From: Gemmatimonadota bacterium
GTDB lineage: Bacteria > Gemmatimonadota > Gemmatimonadetes > Longimicrobiales > Gaopeijiaceae
NCBI GenBank assembly: GCA_015492755.1
Contig: WGEM01000338.1
Span: 1 to 12,819, forward strand
DNA: 12,819 nucleotides
Reading direction: 5' to 3'
Within the stretch, counting starts at the first letter, position 1. The number at the start of each line of letters is the position of its first letter. Both the position numbers and the translations under genes were made by a program. Below are positions 1 through 6,705 of this stretch, one piece after another. The notes under the pieces were generated by a model. It was not told the origin of the DNA, ran no database searches, and was given only the letters and a program-made list of their open reading frames with translations.

Positions 1-10
1 CGCACCGCGC

Positions 11-1033
11 ATGGTGGTGACCGCGGCGTTGTCCTTCCTGGCCCTGGTGGGCGCATCGCCCGGCGGCGGAGCCCAGGAGCTCGAGCCGGCGGCGCTGTCG
101 CTGCGCCTTCCCGGCGCCGTGTACCGCGTCGAAGGGCCGCGCGCCCGCTGGGAGCTGAGCTACGCTTACCTGGCGCAATCCGACGACGGGAATCTCACCG
201 GCACCCGCGCGTTGAGTACTGGCGAGATGCTGGAGCGCTACCCGGTGGTCCCCGTCATCCGCAGCGTCCGGGAGCACGGCGTGGCGGTCACCTTCAGGCC
301 CACCCCTCGCGTCACGCTTCACCTGGCGCTCCCCTACCGCACCGTCCGCCTCCGCCAGGTGACACGCCTCAACCGGACCTTCGAGCGCTCCGCCTCGGGT
401 GCGGGCGATCTCGTGCTGGCGGCAGACTGGACGGCGGTGGCGGGAGGCGTGCGCGCGGACGCCGGCCTGGGCGTCTCGGTCCCCACCGGCTCGGTGGAGG
501 TGCGCGACGCCGGCGGGGACCTCCTCCCTTACCCGCTCCAGATGGGGAGCGGTACGTGGGACGTGGCTCCGTCGCTCACCTTGAGCGGCGTCGCGGGACC
601 GGGCGCGTGGCGCATCGAGGCGGGGGCGCTCCTCCGGCCGGGTGAGAATCCGCGCCGGTACCGGCTGGGCCACGTGGCGGAAGCTGCGGCCGTCTACGCG
701 GTACGCTGGCGAAAGGCGGTGACGGCGGAGGCGGGACTCGCCACCCGCACCTGGGGAAACCACGCCGGCGCCGACCCGGAACTCGCCGACCTCACGGACT
801 CACCGCTCTACGACGCGTCGCTCCGCGGCGGGCGGCGCATCGACGTACCCCTCTCCCTGGCGGTGGAACTCCCACGGACCCGGTGGGGCGCACACTCGGT
901 GCGGGCCGAGGTACGGCTGCCGGTGCGCCAGGACCTGCACGGTCCGCAACTCCGCCGTGAATGGAGCGCGGCGGTCACCTGGACCTTCAGCGCAGGAGGA
1001 AGCCGGCCTTCAGGGGGTCCTCCGGGTCGATGA
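11..1033 (+). CDS. Putative outer-membrane beta-barrel protein (porin/transporter-like)
   Basis: Reads as a 340-residue exported protein of unknown role. A short hydrophobic segment (about residues 3-16) followed by SPGGGAQELEP resembles a Sec signal with cleavage near residue 21. Only 10 bases precede the ATG, with no ribosome site and an open frame to the edge, so the true start may lie outside the window. The mature part shows alternating polar/hydrophobic strands typical of beta-barrels (for example residues 91-108, 135-157, 198-208, 224-246, 279-305, 316-326). A SGAGDLVL segment near residues 129-136 recalls the GDL motif of meta-pathway phenol-degradation-type barrels, so a small-molecule outer-membrane channel is plausible but unproven. 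The barrel appears to end at WTF (Phe326), the aromatic end expected for BAM recognition, yet 14 more residues follow. These are encoded within the 47-bp convergent overlap with the downstream minus-strand gene. Barrel nature is inferred from pattern; family assignment is weak. Confidence 0.6.
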   Translation: MVVTAALSFLALVGASPGGGAQELEPAALSLRLPGAVYRVEGPRARWELSYAYLAQSDDGNLTGTRALSTGEMLERYPVVPVIRSVREHGVAVTFRPTPRVTLHLALPYRTVRLRQVTRLNRTFERSASGAGDLVLAADWTAVAGGVRADAGLGVSVPTGSVEVRDAGGDLLPYPLQMGSGTWDVAPSLTLSGVAGPGAWRIEAGALLRPGENPRRYRLGHVAEAAAVYAVRWRKAVTAEAGLATRTWGNHAGADPELADLTDSPLYDASLRGGRRIDVPLSLAVELPRTRWGAHSVRAEVRLPVRQDLHGPQLRREWSAAVTWTFSAGGSRPSGGPPGR

Positions 1034-2075
1034 GGAACTCGTGCCGGCCGGTGAGGTGGGCCCGGCCCGTGATCTCGGGCACCACGGCCTTCACCTCGCC
1101 CACACGGCCCGTCCCCAGCACCCGGCCACGGAAGGTGGTGCCCAGGATGCTCTCCACCACCATCTCCTGCCCCTCCTCCAGTTCGCCGCGGGCGTGGTGG
1201 ATGGCCAGGCGTCCGGAGACGCCGGTGCCGGTGGGGCTCCGGTCCACCTCGCCGTCGGCGAAGACGCACACGTTCCGGCTGTGGGCGCCCCCCTCGTGGG
1301 CGGGCCCCACGAAGATGGTGCCGTAGACGAAGCCCAGATCGTCATGGAGCGGGTGACGCGGCGGGTCGGCGATCTGCACCGCTTCCTTGATCCTGCGCCC
1401 CAGCCGGATGAGCTCGGAAGTCTCGTCGGGAAGGAGCTTCAGCCCGAAGGCGTCCGCGTCCACGTAGGCGTAAAACGCCCCTCCGAAGGCCAGGTCGTAG
1501 CGCACCGGCCCCACGTCGCCCACCCGGACCTCCCGGTCCAGTCCGAGCACGAAGGAGGGAACGTTCACGAATGAGACCCCCTCCACCACGCCCTTTCGGA
1601 TGGTGGCCCACGCCTCCACGAAGCCCGCCGGCGTGTCGATACTCAGAAGGCTCCGGGGCTCTCGCGCGTCCAGGGCACCGGTCTGAAAGAGCGCGGTGGT
1701 GACGGCGATGATCCCGTGGCCGCACATGGTGCTGAACCCTTCGTTGTGCATGAAGAGCACGCTGATGTCCGCCCGGGGGCCGGCGGGGGGGAGCACCACG
1801 CAGCCGTACATGTCGGCGTGGCCCCGTGGCTCCCACATGAGCGCCCGGCGCAGATGATCGAGGCGCTCCTTCGCATCCCGCCGCCACTCCAGCACCGTCT
1901 CGCCCCGCGGCTGCGGGAAACCGTCGAGGATCACGCGCAGCGCCTCACCGGCGGCGTGGGCATCCACCGTCACCACCCGCTGCCACCCTTCCGGCGCGTT
2001 CCACGCAGCCGCGCGCCGGGCCAGGGTGAAGCCGGCGTCGCGCAGGGCCCCGGACGGTACTCCCGGTTCGTTCAT
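987..2075 (-). CDS. Proline racemase family; probable trans-3-hydroxy-L-proline dehydratase
   Basis: A 362-residue cytoplasmic member of the proline racemase/hydroxyproline epimerase family at normal length. The two active-site motifs are clear: MCGHG with Cys118 and His120, and DRSPTGTG with Thr282. True proline racemases and 4-hydroxyproline epimerases carry a second cysteine at the Thr282 position. Cys/Thr is the known signature of trans-3-hydroxy-L-proline dehydratase (EC 4.2.1.77), which removes water to give delta-1-pyrroline-2-carboxylate, later reduced to proline. The start at 2075 is supported by AAGGAG at 2087-2092 (minus strand), 11 nt upstream. It is transcribed divergently from the oxoamine synthase, and its last codons overlap the barrel gene. 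No ketimine reductase or hydroxyproline transporter lies beside it, so pathway context is limited to the symporter and aminopeptidase P further right. Family assignment is very secure; dehydratase rather than racemase is a motif-based inference. Confidence 0.9.
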   Translation of the reverse strand: MNEPGVPSGALRDAGFTLARRAAAWNAPEGWQRVVTVDAHAAGEALRVILDGFPQPRGETVLEWRRDAKERLDHLRRALMWEPRGHADMYGCVVLPPAGPRADISVLFMHNEGFSTMCGHGIIAVTTALFQTGALDAREPRSLLSIDTPAGFVEAWATIRKGVVEGVSFVNVPSFVLGLDREVRVGDVGPVRYDLAFGGAFYAYVDADAFGLKLLPDETSELIRLGRRIKEAVQIADPPRHPLHDDLGFVYGTIFVGPAHEGGAHSRNVCVFADGEVDRSPTGTGVSGRLAIHHARGELEEGQEMVVESILGTTFRGRVLGTGRVGEVKAVVPEITGRAHLTGRHEFLIDPEDPLKAGFLLR

Positions 2076-2112
2076 GGGGGGCGATTCTCCTTGAAATCAA
2101 AGGACGGTTTGG

Positions 2113-2129
2113 GGAGATTGGGGATCTCC
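2113..2129. promoter_or_regulatory. Perfect inverted repeat in divergent intergenic region, candidate operator
   Basis: GGAGAT (2113-2118) and ATCTCC (2124-2129) form a perfect 6-bp dyad around the spacer TGGGG. It sits in the middle of the only divergent intergenic region of the window (2076-2152), 37 bp or more from both start codons, a usual place for a shared operator. No convincing -35/-10 pair could be assigned in either direction, and no regulator gene is adjacent. It could also act as a small RNA hairpin in the 5' leader of the oxoamine synthase transcript. Confidence 0.3.
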
Positions 2130-2152
2130 ACGGCCCCAACACATCGGTACGA

Positions 2153-3517
2153 ATGAATATGTCCAAGCCCGAGCACGAAGCCACCGCCGCCGGAGAGGTC
2201 CAAACGGACCGTCAGGCCGCCACCCGCACCCTGGACGAAGGGACCGCAGTGGCGCCGCCGCCGGCGCCGGAGGCGATGGAATACGACTATACCAACTTCT
2301 ACTTCGGCGCGGGCGACGACCCCTTCGCGCTGCTCCAGCCCTTCGACGACTGGTGGCAGCAGGTCCGCCCGGCGGGGTACTACCTCTACGAGCTCCCGCT
2401 GCACACGGCGCCCGGCCCCAGGGTGGACGTGGAGGACACGAAGACGGGGGAGATCCGCAAGGGGCTCGTCAACTTCGCGTCGTACAACTACCTGGGCCTC
2501 TCGTACCGCCGCGAGGTGAAGGACGCCATCAAGGAGGCCGCCGAGATCTACGGCGGCGGCTCATCCGGCTCGCCCATCCTGAGCGGCACCACCGCACTGC
2601 ACCGGGCACTGGCGGAAGAGGTGGCGGATTTCAAGAAGAAGGAAGCGTCCATCATCTTCCCCACCGGGTACAGCGCCAACGTGGGCACCATCGCCGGGCT
2701 CATGCGCTCCGGTGACCTGATCGTGGCGGACCAGTACGCCCACGCGTCCATCGTCGACGGAATGATCCTCTCCAAGGCCACCTCGCGCTTCTTCCGCCAC
2801 AACAACGTGGAGGACCTGGACCGGAAGCTCCGGGGCTTCGACGGCAAGAAGCTGGTGATCATCGAGGGCGTCTACTCCATGGACGGCGACGTGCCGCCGC
2901 TGGCCGACATCGTGGAGGTCTGCCGCCGCCACAGGGCGCGCCTCATGATCGACGAGGCCCACTCCGCCTTCGTGTACGGCGAGAACGGGCGCGGCGTGGT
3001 GGAGGACCAGGGCCTGGAGGACGAGGTGGACATCCACCTGGGCACCTTCTCCAAGAGCCTGGGCGGACAGGGCGGATACGTGGCGGGCAGCGAGAAGCTC
3101 ATCAACTACCTGAGGGGCTTCTCCCGCTCCCGTTTCTTCTCGTGCGCGCTCTCGCCCGTGGTGGTGGCGGGGCTGCGCAAGGCGCTGGAGCTGGCGCGCA
3201 ACGAGCCCGAACTCCGCCGGAAGCTCTGGGACAATGTGGCGTACATGCGCAAGCTCCTGGACGAGGCGCAGGTGCCCACCGGCGACTCCACCTCCCAGGT
3301 GATCCCCATCATGGTGCGCGACGACGCGCGCATCTTCCAGATCGGCGAGGAGATCTTCCGCGAGGGCGTCTTCATCAACCCGGTGAAGTACCCGGCGGTG
3401 GGGAAGCACAAGTCGCGCTTCCGCATGTCCATCTCGGCGGCCCACACCCGCGAGGATCTCGAGGAGGGTGCCGACATCATCATCCGTGTCCTGCGGAGGT
3501 ACGGGATATGCCCGTAG
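2153..3517 (+). CDS. PLP-dependent alpha-oxoamine synthase (serine palmitoyltransferase/AONS-like)
   Basis: A 454-residue fold-type I PLP enzyme of the alpha-oxoamine synthase family, which condenses an amino acid with an acyl thioester and releases CO2 to give an alpha-amino ketone. Visible motifs: NFASYNYLGLS (107-117); glycine-rich GGGSSGSPILSGTTALH (134-150); TGYSAN (171-176); EGVYSMDGD (238-246); IDEAH with the cofactor Asp267 and His270; TFSKSLGGQGGY (298-309) with the Schiff-base Lys301; and SAAHT (428-432). About 45 N-terminal residues are a low-complexity Ala/Pro/Glu-rich extension absent from minimal family members. In the glycine-rich motif Pro141 stands where biotin-type AONS enzymes usually have Arg (GSGGSR), arguing for a different acyl or amino substrate. 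No clear ribosome site precedes ATG 2153; an in-frame ATG at 2159 is an alternative. It overlaps the next gene by 10 nt, so the two are probably co-translated. Class is secure; whether it makes 3-ketosphinganine, an aminoketone antibiotic precursor or another product is unknown. Confidence 0.9.
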   Translation: MNMSKPEHEATAAGEVQTDRQAATRTLDEGTAVAPPPAPEAMEYDYTNFYFGAGDDPFALLQPFDDWWQQVRPAGYYLYELPLHTAPGPRVDVEDTKTGEIRKGLVNFASYNYLGLSYRREVKDAIKEAAEIYGGGSSGSPILSGTTALHRALAEEVADFKKKEASIIFPTGYSANVGTIAGLMRSGDLIVADQYAHASIVDGMILSKATSRFFRHNNVEDLDRKLRGFDGKKLVIIEGVYSMDGDVPPLADIVEVCRRHRARLMIDEAHSAFVYGENGRGVVEDQGLEDEVDIHLGTFSKSLGGQGGYVAGSEKLINYLRGFSRSRFFSCALSPVVVAGLRKALELARNEPELRRKLWDNVAYMRKLLDEAQVPTGDSTSQVIPIMVRDDARIFQIGEEIFREGVFINPVKYPAVGKHKSRFRMSISAAHTREDLEEGADIIIRVLRRYGICP

Positions 3518-4173
3518 GCAGCTACCGCTTCCACATGGGGGTGAGCGCCTTCTTCGAGCTCCCGACGCGGGACGCGCGCGCGCTCCTTCCCGACCACCTG
3601 GAGCCCATCGAGGTGCGCCACGAGCGGAGCGTACTCTCGGTGACGGCATTCCTCTTCGACGACAGTGTGGTGGGACCCTACACGGAGCTGCTCTTCTCGG
3701 TCATCGTGCCGCCCACCGTGGCGGCGTGGGGCCAGCACGCCAAGGCGGGTTTCTTCCCCTTCTTCGCCGCCATGAGTTCGGCGGAAGCGCGCCGCATCAA
3801 GAGCGAGCGGTTCTTCTTCCCGTACCACCCGGGCACCATCGACGCCCAGTTCATCGAGACGGACGACCGCCTGCGGGTGCGCATCTTCGGTGCAGGTGAT
3901 CCACTCCTGGACATGAGCGTCACCCAGGGTGCGTGGGAGACCACCACGCACCTCCTGCAGGGCTTCATGATGAACGGCCGCCAGCGGCTCCGCACCACGC
4001 TGCAGATCAGCGGCGACTACACGGTGCACGAGAACGAGCAGGGCAGCATCACGCTCTTCCCGCACCCCATGACGGAGCGCTTCTTCCTCACCGGAGAACT
4101 CCCCGAGATCCCGTTCCGCGAACACTGGTTCAAGAACGGCACGGAAGTCTTCCACAAGGTGGAAGCCTTCTGA
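3508..4173 (+). CDS. Acetoacetate decarboxylase-fold protein lacking catalytic lysine
   Basis: A 221-residue protein starting at ATG 3508, fixed by an excellent GGAGGT at 3495-3500 with 7-nt spacing. The start lies inside the oxoamine synthase gene, overlapping its last 10 nt. The stretch VGPYTELLFSVIVPP (about 55-69), followed by FFPF (82-85), SSAEARR (90-96) and FFPYHPGTIDAQF (103-115), matches the order of elements in acetoacetate decarboxylase-like proteins (GPY.E, then aldehyde-lysine region, then outer strand). Where decarboxylases have FPKK with the Schiff-base lysine, this protein has FPYH (104-107), so classical decarboxylation is unlikely. It is also shorter than the roughly 245-residue enzymes. 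Coupling to the synthase suggests it acts on, binds or channels the acyl or aminoketone compound made by that enzyme; this is inference. No signal peptide or membrane segment is seen. Fold assignment is moderate, function unknown. Confidence 0.75.
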   Translation: MPVGSYRFHMGVSAFFELPTRDARALLPDHLEPIEVRHERSVLSVTAFLFDDSVVGPYTELLFSVIVPPTVAAWGQHAKAGFFPFFAAMSSAEARRIKSERFFFPYHPGTIDAQFIETDDRLRVRIFGAGDPLLDMSVTQGAWETTTHLLQGFMMNGRQRLRTTLQISGDYTVHENEQGSITLFPHPMTERFFLTGELPEIPFREHWFKNGTEVFHKVEAF

Positions 4174-4210
4174 AGCGCGGAGGCGCCGCGCTGGCTTGCC
4201 GGAATCCGGT

Positions 4211-4300
4211 AGCTCCCTCCCCACTCCATTGAAGCCTCCCTCGGGCCTCTCCCGTAAAGGGGGCGGCATACGGGAGGCGCACGGCCCCCGATGGAAGGGG
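4211..4300. repeat. Extended imperfect inverted repeat / stem-loop in intergenic region
   Basis: The 151-bp gap 4174-4324 holds a nested dyad. The core CTCCCGTA (4249-4256) pairs perfectly with TACGGGAG (4269-4276) across a 12-nt loop. Outside it, TCGGGCC (4241-4247) can pair with GGCCCCCGA (4283-4291), and CCAT (4226-4229) with ATGG (4291-4294), with bulges. It may be a terminator-like hairpin after the ADC-fold gene (no T-tract follows), a 5'-leader structure of the hydrolase, or a REP-like palindromic unit. A single copy is visible here, so repetitiveness cannot be judged. Confidence 0.4.
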
Positions 4301-4324
4301 AACATCCTGGATGGGAGGAGCACA

Positions 4325-5821
4325 GTGATTCGTCGGAAGGCGGTGGGTTTCGCTCTGGTTCTGGCATGCGCCGGGGCGGCGGCAGGCGGCACCCGGGGGG
4401 CGGCGCAGGAGACCGACGCCTGGGCGCAGGGAAGCTGGAAGGGGCTCCTGGTGGCGGGCCCGCAGCGCCTGGAGCTGATCTATCACCTGACGCGCGGAGA
4501 GGACGGGACCTGGACGGGCACGATGGACGTCCCCGCCCAGGGTGCCACCGGGATCCCCCTCACCACGGTGGAGGTGAGCGATACCGGCGTGGTCCTCACC
4601 TTCCCCGTCCCCGGCGGCGGACGTTACGAGGGCGTGCGGAGTGAGGAGGGAGATTCCATCTCCGGCACCTTCACGCAGGCGGGGCAGTCGTTCCCTTTGC
4701 GGCTGGGCCGGATGGCGGCAGGCGATCCCGCACGCACCCCGCGTCCGCAGGAGCCGGTGGGTCCGGTGCCGTACCGGGTGGAGGAGGTGACCTTCACCAA
4801 CGATGCCGACGGCATCGAGCTGGCGGGCACCCTCACACTGCCCCCCGGCGAGGGGCCGTTCCCCGGCGTGGTGCTGGTGACGGGCTCCGGGCCTCAGGAC
4901 CGGGACGAGTCACTCATGGGCCACAAACCCTTCCTGGTGCTGGCGGACTTCCTCACCCGGAGGGGCATCGCCGTCCTGCGTTACGACGACCGCGGCGTGG
5001 GCGGCTCCAGCGGCAGCCTGGCGGACGCCACCAGCGAGGACCTGGCGGAGGATGCGCTGGCGGCGGTGCGATACCTGGCGGCGCGGCCCGAGGTGGCGGA
5101 CGACCGGGTGGGCATCGTGGGCCACTCGGAAGGCGGACTGGTGGGCCCCATGGCCGCCACCCGCTCCGATGCGGTGGCCTTCGTGGTGATGCTGGCGGGC
5201 CCCGGCGTGCCTGGCGCCGAGATCATCCGCGCCCAGAGCAGACTCATCAGCCGCGCGTCGGGGATGCCCGAGGAGATCATCGCCATGAACGACCGCATCC
5301 AGAGCCGGTTCCCGGAGCTGGCGGAGATGGCCGCCGACACGCTCGAGGGCAGGAAGGCCTTCCGGGCGCTGGTGGAGGCGGAGATGGCCTCGTTGCCCGA
5401 CAGCCTGCAGACGCAGGTGGAGGCGGAGCTCACGGACGAGTCGGTCTCCCGCACGCTGCGTCAGCTCGCCTCGCCCTGGTTCCGGTACTTCCTCACCTAC
5501 GACCCGCGCCCGGCGCTGGAGGCGCTGGACGTGCCGGTACTGGCGCTCCTGGGCGAGAAGGACCTGCAGGTGTCCCCCGATCAGAACGCCCCCGAGATCG
5601 AGGCGGCGCTCCGTCGCGGCGGCAATCCCGACGCCACGGTGTTGATCCTGCCGGGTCTGAACCATCTTTTCCAGCACGCCGAGACGGGGGCGCCTTCCGA
5701 ATACGGCGAGATCGAGGAGACCTTCGCGCCGGAGGCCATGGAGCTGGTGGCGGACTGGATCCTGGAGCGCTTCGGCGACAACCGGCAGGAGCGAGACTCC
5801 CACATGGACGAATCTCGTTGA
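4325..5821 (+). CDS. Exported alpha/beta hydrolase (serine hydrolase/peptidase S9-like)
   Basis: A 498-residue secreted serine hydrolase. The frame is open upstream, but GTG 4325 is chosen because GGAGG (4314-4318) lies 6 nt before it and translation then begins MIRRKAVGFALVLACAG, a good Sec signal peptide with cleavage near residue 27. Residues about 32-130 form a beta-rich, lipocalin-like N-terminal domain (QGSWKG, then repeated short strands) of the kind often placed before such hydrolases. The catalytic domain follows: GVVLVTGSGPQDRDES (181-196), RYDDRGVGGSSG (219-230), nucleophile elbow GHSEGG with Ser268, GEKD with Asp413, and GLNH with His447, completing a Ser-Asp-His triad. Substrate is unknown; esters or short peptides in the periplasm are reasonable guesses. 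Its stop codon overlaps the start of the PaaX-type regulator by 4 nt (TTGA), so the two are probably one operon. Family is secure, substrate not. Confidence 0.88.
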   Translation: MIRRKAVGFALVLACAGAAAGGTRGAAQETDAWAQGSWKGLLVAGPQRLELIYHLTRGEDGTWTGTMDVPAQGATGIPLTTVEVSDTGVVLTFPVPGGGRYEGVRSEEGDSISGTFTQAGQSFPLRLGRMAAGDPARTPRPQEPVGPVPYRVEEVTFTNDADGIELAGTLTLPPGEGPFPGVVLVTGSGPQDRDESLMGHKPFLVLADFLTRRGIAVLRYDDRGVGGSSGSLADATSEDLAEDALAAVRYLAARPEVADDRVGIVGHSEGGLVGPMAATRSDAVAFVVMLAGPGVPGAEIIRAQSRLISRASGMPEEIIAMNDRIQSRFPELAEMAADTLEGRKAFRALVEAEMASLPDSLQTQVEAELTDESVSRTLRQLASPWFRYFLTYDPRPALEALDVPVLALLGEKDLQVSPDQNAPEIEAALRRGGNPDATVLILPGLNHLFQHAETGAPSEYGEIEETFAPEAMELVADWILERFGDNRQERDSHMDESR

Positions 5822-6660
5822 CACGCAACGGGCAGCAGCGCCCGCAGGACCTCGTCTTCACGCTCTACGGCGAGTACCTGCTGGGGCGGGACGAGCCCGC
5901 CTGGGTGGGGAGCCTCATCCGGCTCCTCGAGCCCTTCGGACTCTCGGAAGGCGCGGTGCGCACGGTGCTCTCGCGCATGAGCCGCAAGGGCTGGCTGGAC
6001 GCCCGGCGCGTGGGGCGCCGTGCCTACTACAGCCTCAGCGACCGGGGCCGCACCCTCCTGGAGGAGGGCCAGGAACGCATCTTTCACGCTTCGTGGGACC
6101 GGCCGTGGGACGGCACGTGGCTCGTGGTGGCGTACTCCATTCCCGAGACCACCCGCCGCCTGCGCGACCGGCTCCGGGTGCAACTGGCGTGGCTGGGCTT
6201 CGGATCGCTGGGCAACGGCCTCTGGATCTCCCCGCACGACGTGGAGGTGAGGGTGAGGGAGATCGCTGCGCGGATGCGCATCGCCGAGCACCTGGAGGCC
6301 TTCCGTGCCCGCCGGGTGAGCGACACCCCGGTGGCGGACCTCGTACGCAAGTGCTGGGATCTGGACGCCATCCACCGCTCGTACGCGGATTTCATCGCCC
6401 GCTGGAGGCCGGAGCTGGAGCGATGCCGGAAGGGCGTTCCGTCGGGCAGGGTGACGCCGGAAGCGTGTTATGTGCTTCGCTTCCGGCTCATCCACGAGTT
6501 CCGGCGGTTTCCTCTGGAGGACCCGTATCTTCCGCGGGAGCTCCTGCCGCCGGACTGGAGCGGCGACGAGGCGGACGCGCTCTTCCACGAGCTCCACGAC
6601 CTCCTGGAGGGGCCGGCGGATGCGTGGGTGGAAGAAGCGCTGGCCGACGAGCGATATTAG
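5818..6660 (+). CDS. PaaX-family transcriptional repressor
   Basis: A 280-residue cytoplasmic regulator of the PaaX family, known for phenylacetyl-CoA-responsive repression of phenylacetate catabolism. The N-terminal winged helix spans about residues 10-82 (PQDLVFTLYGEY; AVRTVLSRMSRKGWLDARR is the recognition region; then the YYSLSDRG wing). The middle domain (about 98-180, WLVVAYSIPE through GNGLWISPHD) is the Cas2-like ferredoxin fold typical of the family, and the C-terminal helical domain ends at 280. E. coli PaaX is about 316 residues, so this is a compact but complete member. The start is TTG 5818, which overlaps the hydrolase stop; no good ribosome site lies before it, so coupling to hydrolase translation is likely. 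No paa genes occur in the window, so the ligand (probably an acyl- or aryl-CoA) and targets are unknown; the adjacent hydrolase operon is an obvious candidate target. Family call is strong. Confidence 0.88.
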   Translation: MTRNGQQRPQDLVFTLYGEYLLGRDEPAWVGSLIRLLEPFGLSEGAVRTVLSRMSRKGWLDARRVGRRAYYSLSDRGRTLLEEGQERIFHASWDRPWDGTWLVVAYSIPETTRRLRDRLRVQLAWLGFGSLGNGLWISPHDVEVRVREIAARMRIAEHLEAFRARRVSDTPVADLVRKCWDLDAIHRSYADFIARWRPELERCRKGVPSGRVTPEACYVLRFRLIHEFRRFPLEDPYLPRELLPPDWSGDEADALFHELHDLLEGPADAWVEEALADERY

Positions 6661-6705
6661 CGGCGCATCCTCCGACACAGTCCACATCCTGAATCCGACC
6701 ACGAC

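Noticed and set aside
3142..3507. Upstream extension of the ADC-fold gene within the oxoamine synthase gene.
   Set aside because: It is an out-of-frame shadow of the synthase. ATG 3508 has GGAGGT at ideal spacing and starts the conserved region.
2153..3517. Assignment as BioF or Kbl.
   Set aside because: No biotin or threonine-degradation genes are adjacent, the GSGGSR-type Arg is replaced by Pro, and there is a long N-terminal extension, so only the superfamily can be supported.
4229..4260. TTGAAG...TAAAGG as a promoter for the hydrolase.
   Set aside because: Spacing is 20 bp, the -10 match is poor, and it overlaps the palindrome; not convincing by eye.
4196..4324. In-frame upstream extension of the hydrolase from TTG 4196.
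   Set aside because: It would put 43 unrelated residues before a good signal peptide, and it covers the palindromic region. GTG 4325 has a proper ribosome site.
6084..6250. Cas2-like segment in the PaaX middle domain as a hint of a CRISPR locus.
   Set aside because: The Cas2-like ferredoxin fold is a normal part of PaaX regulators; there are no repeats, spacers or other cas genes in the window.
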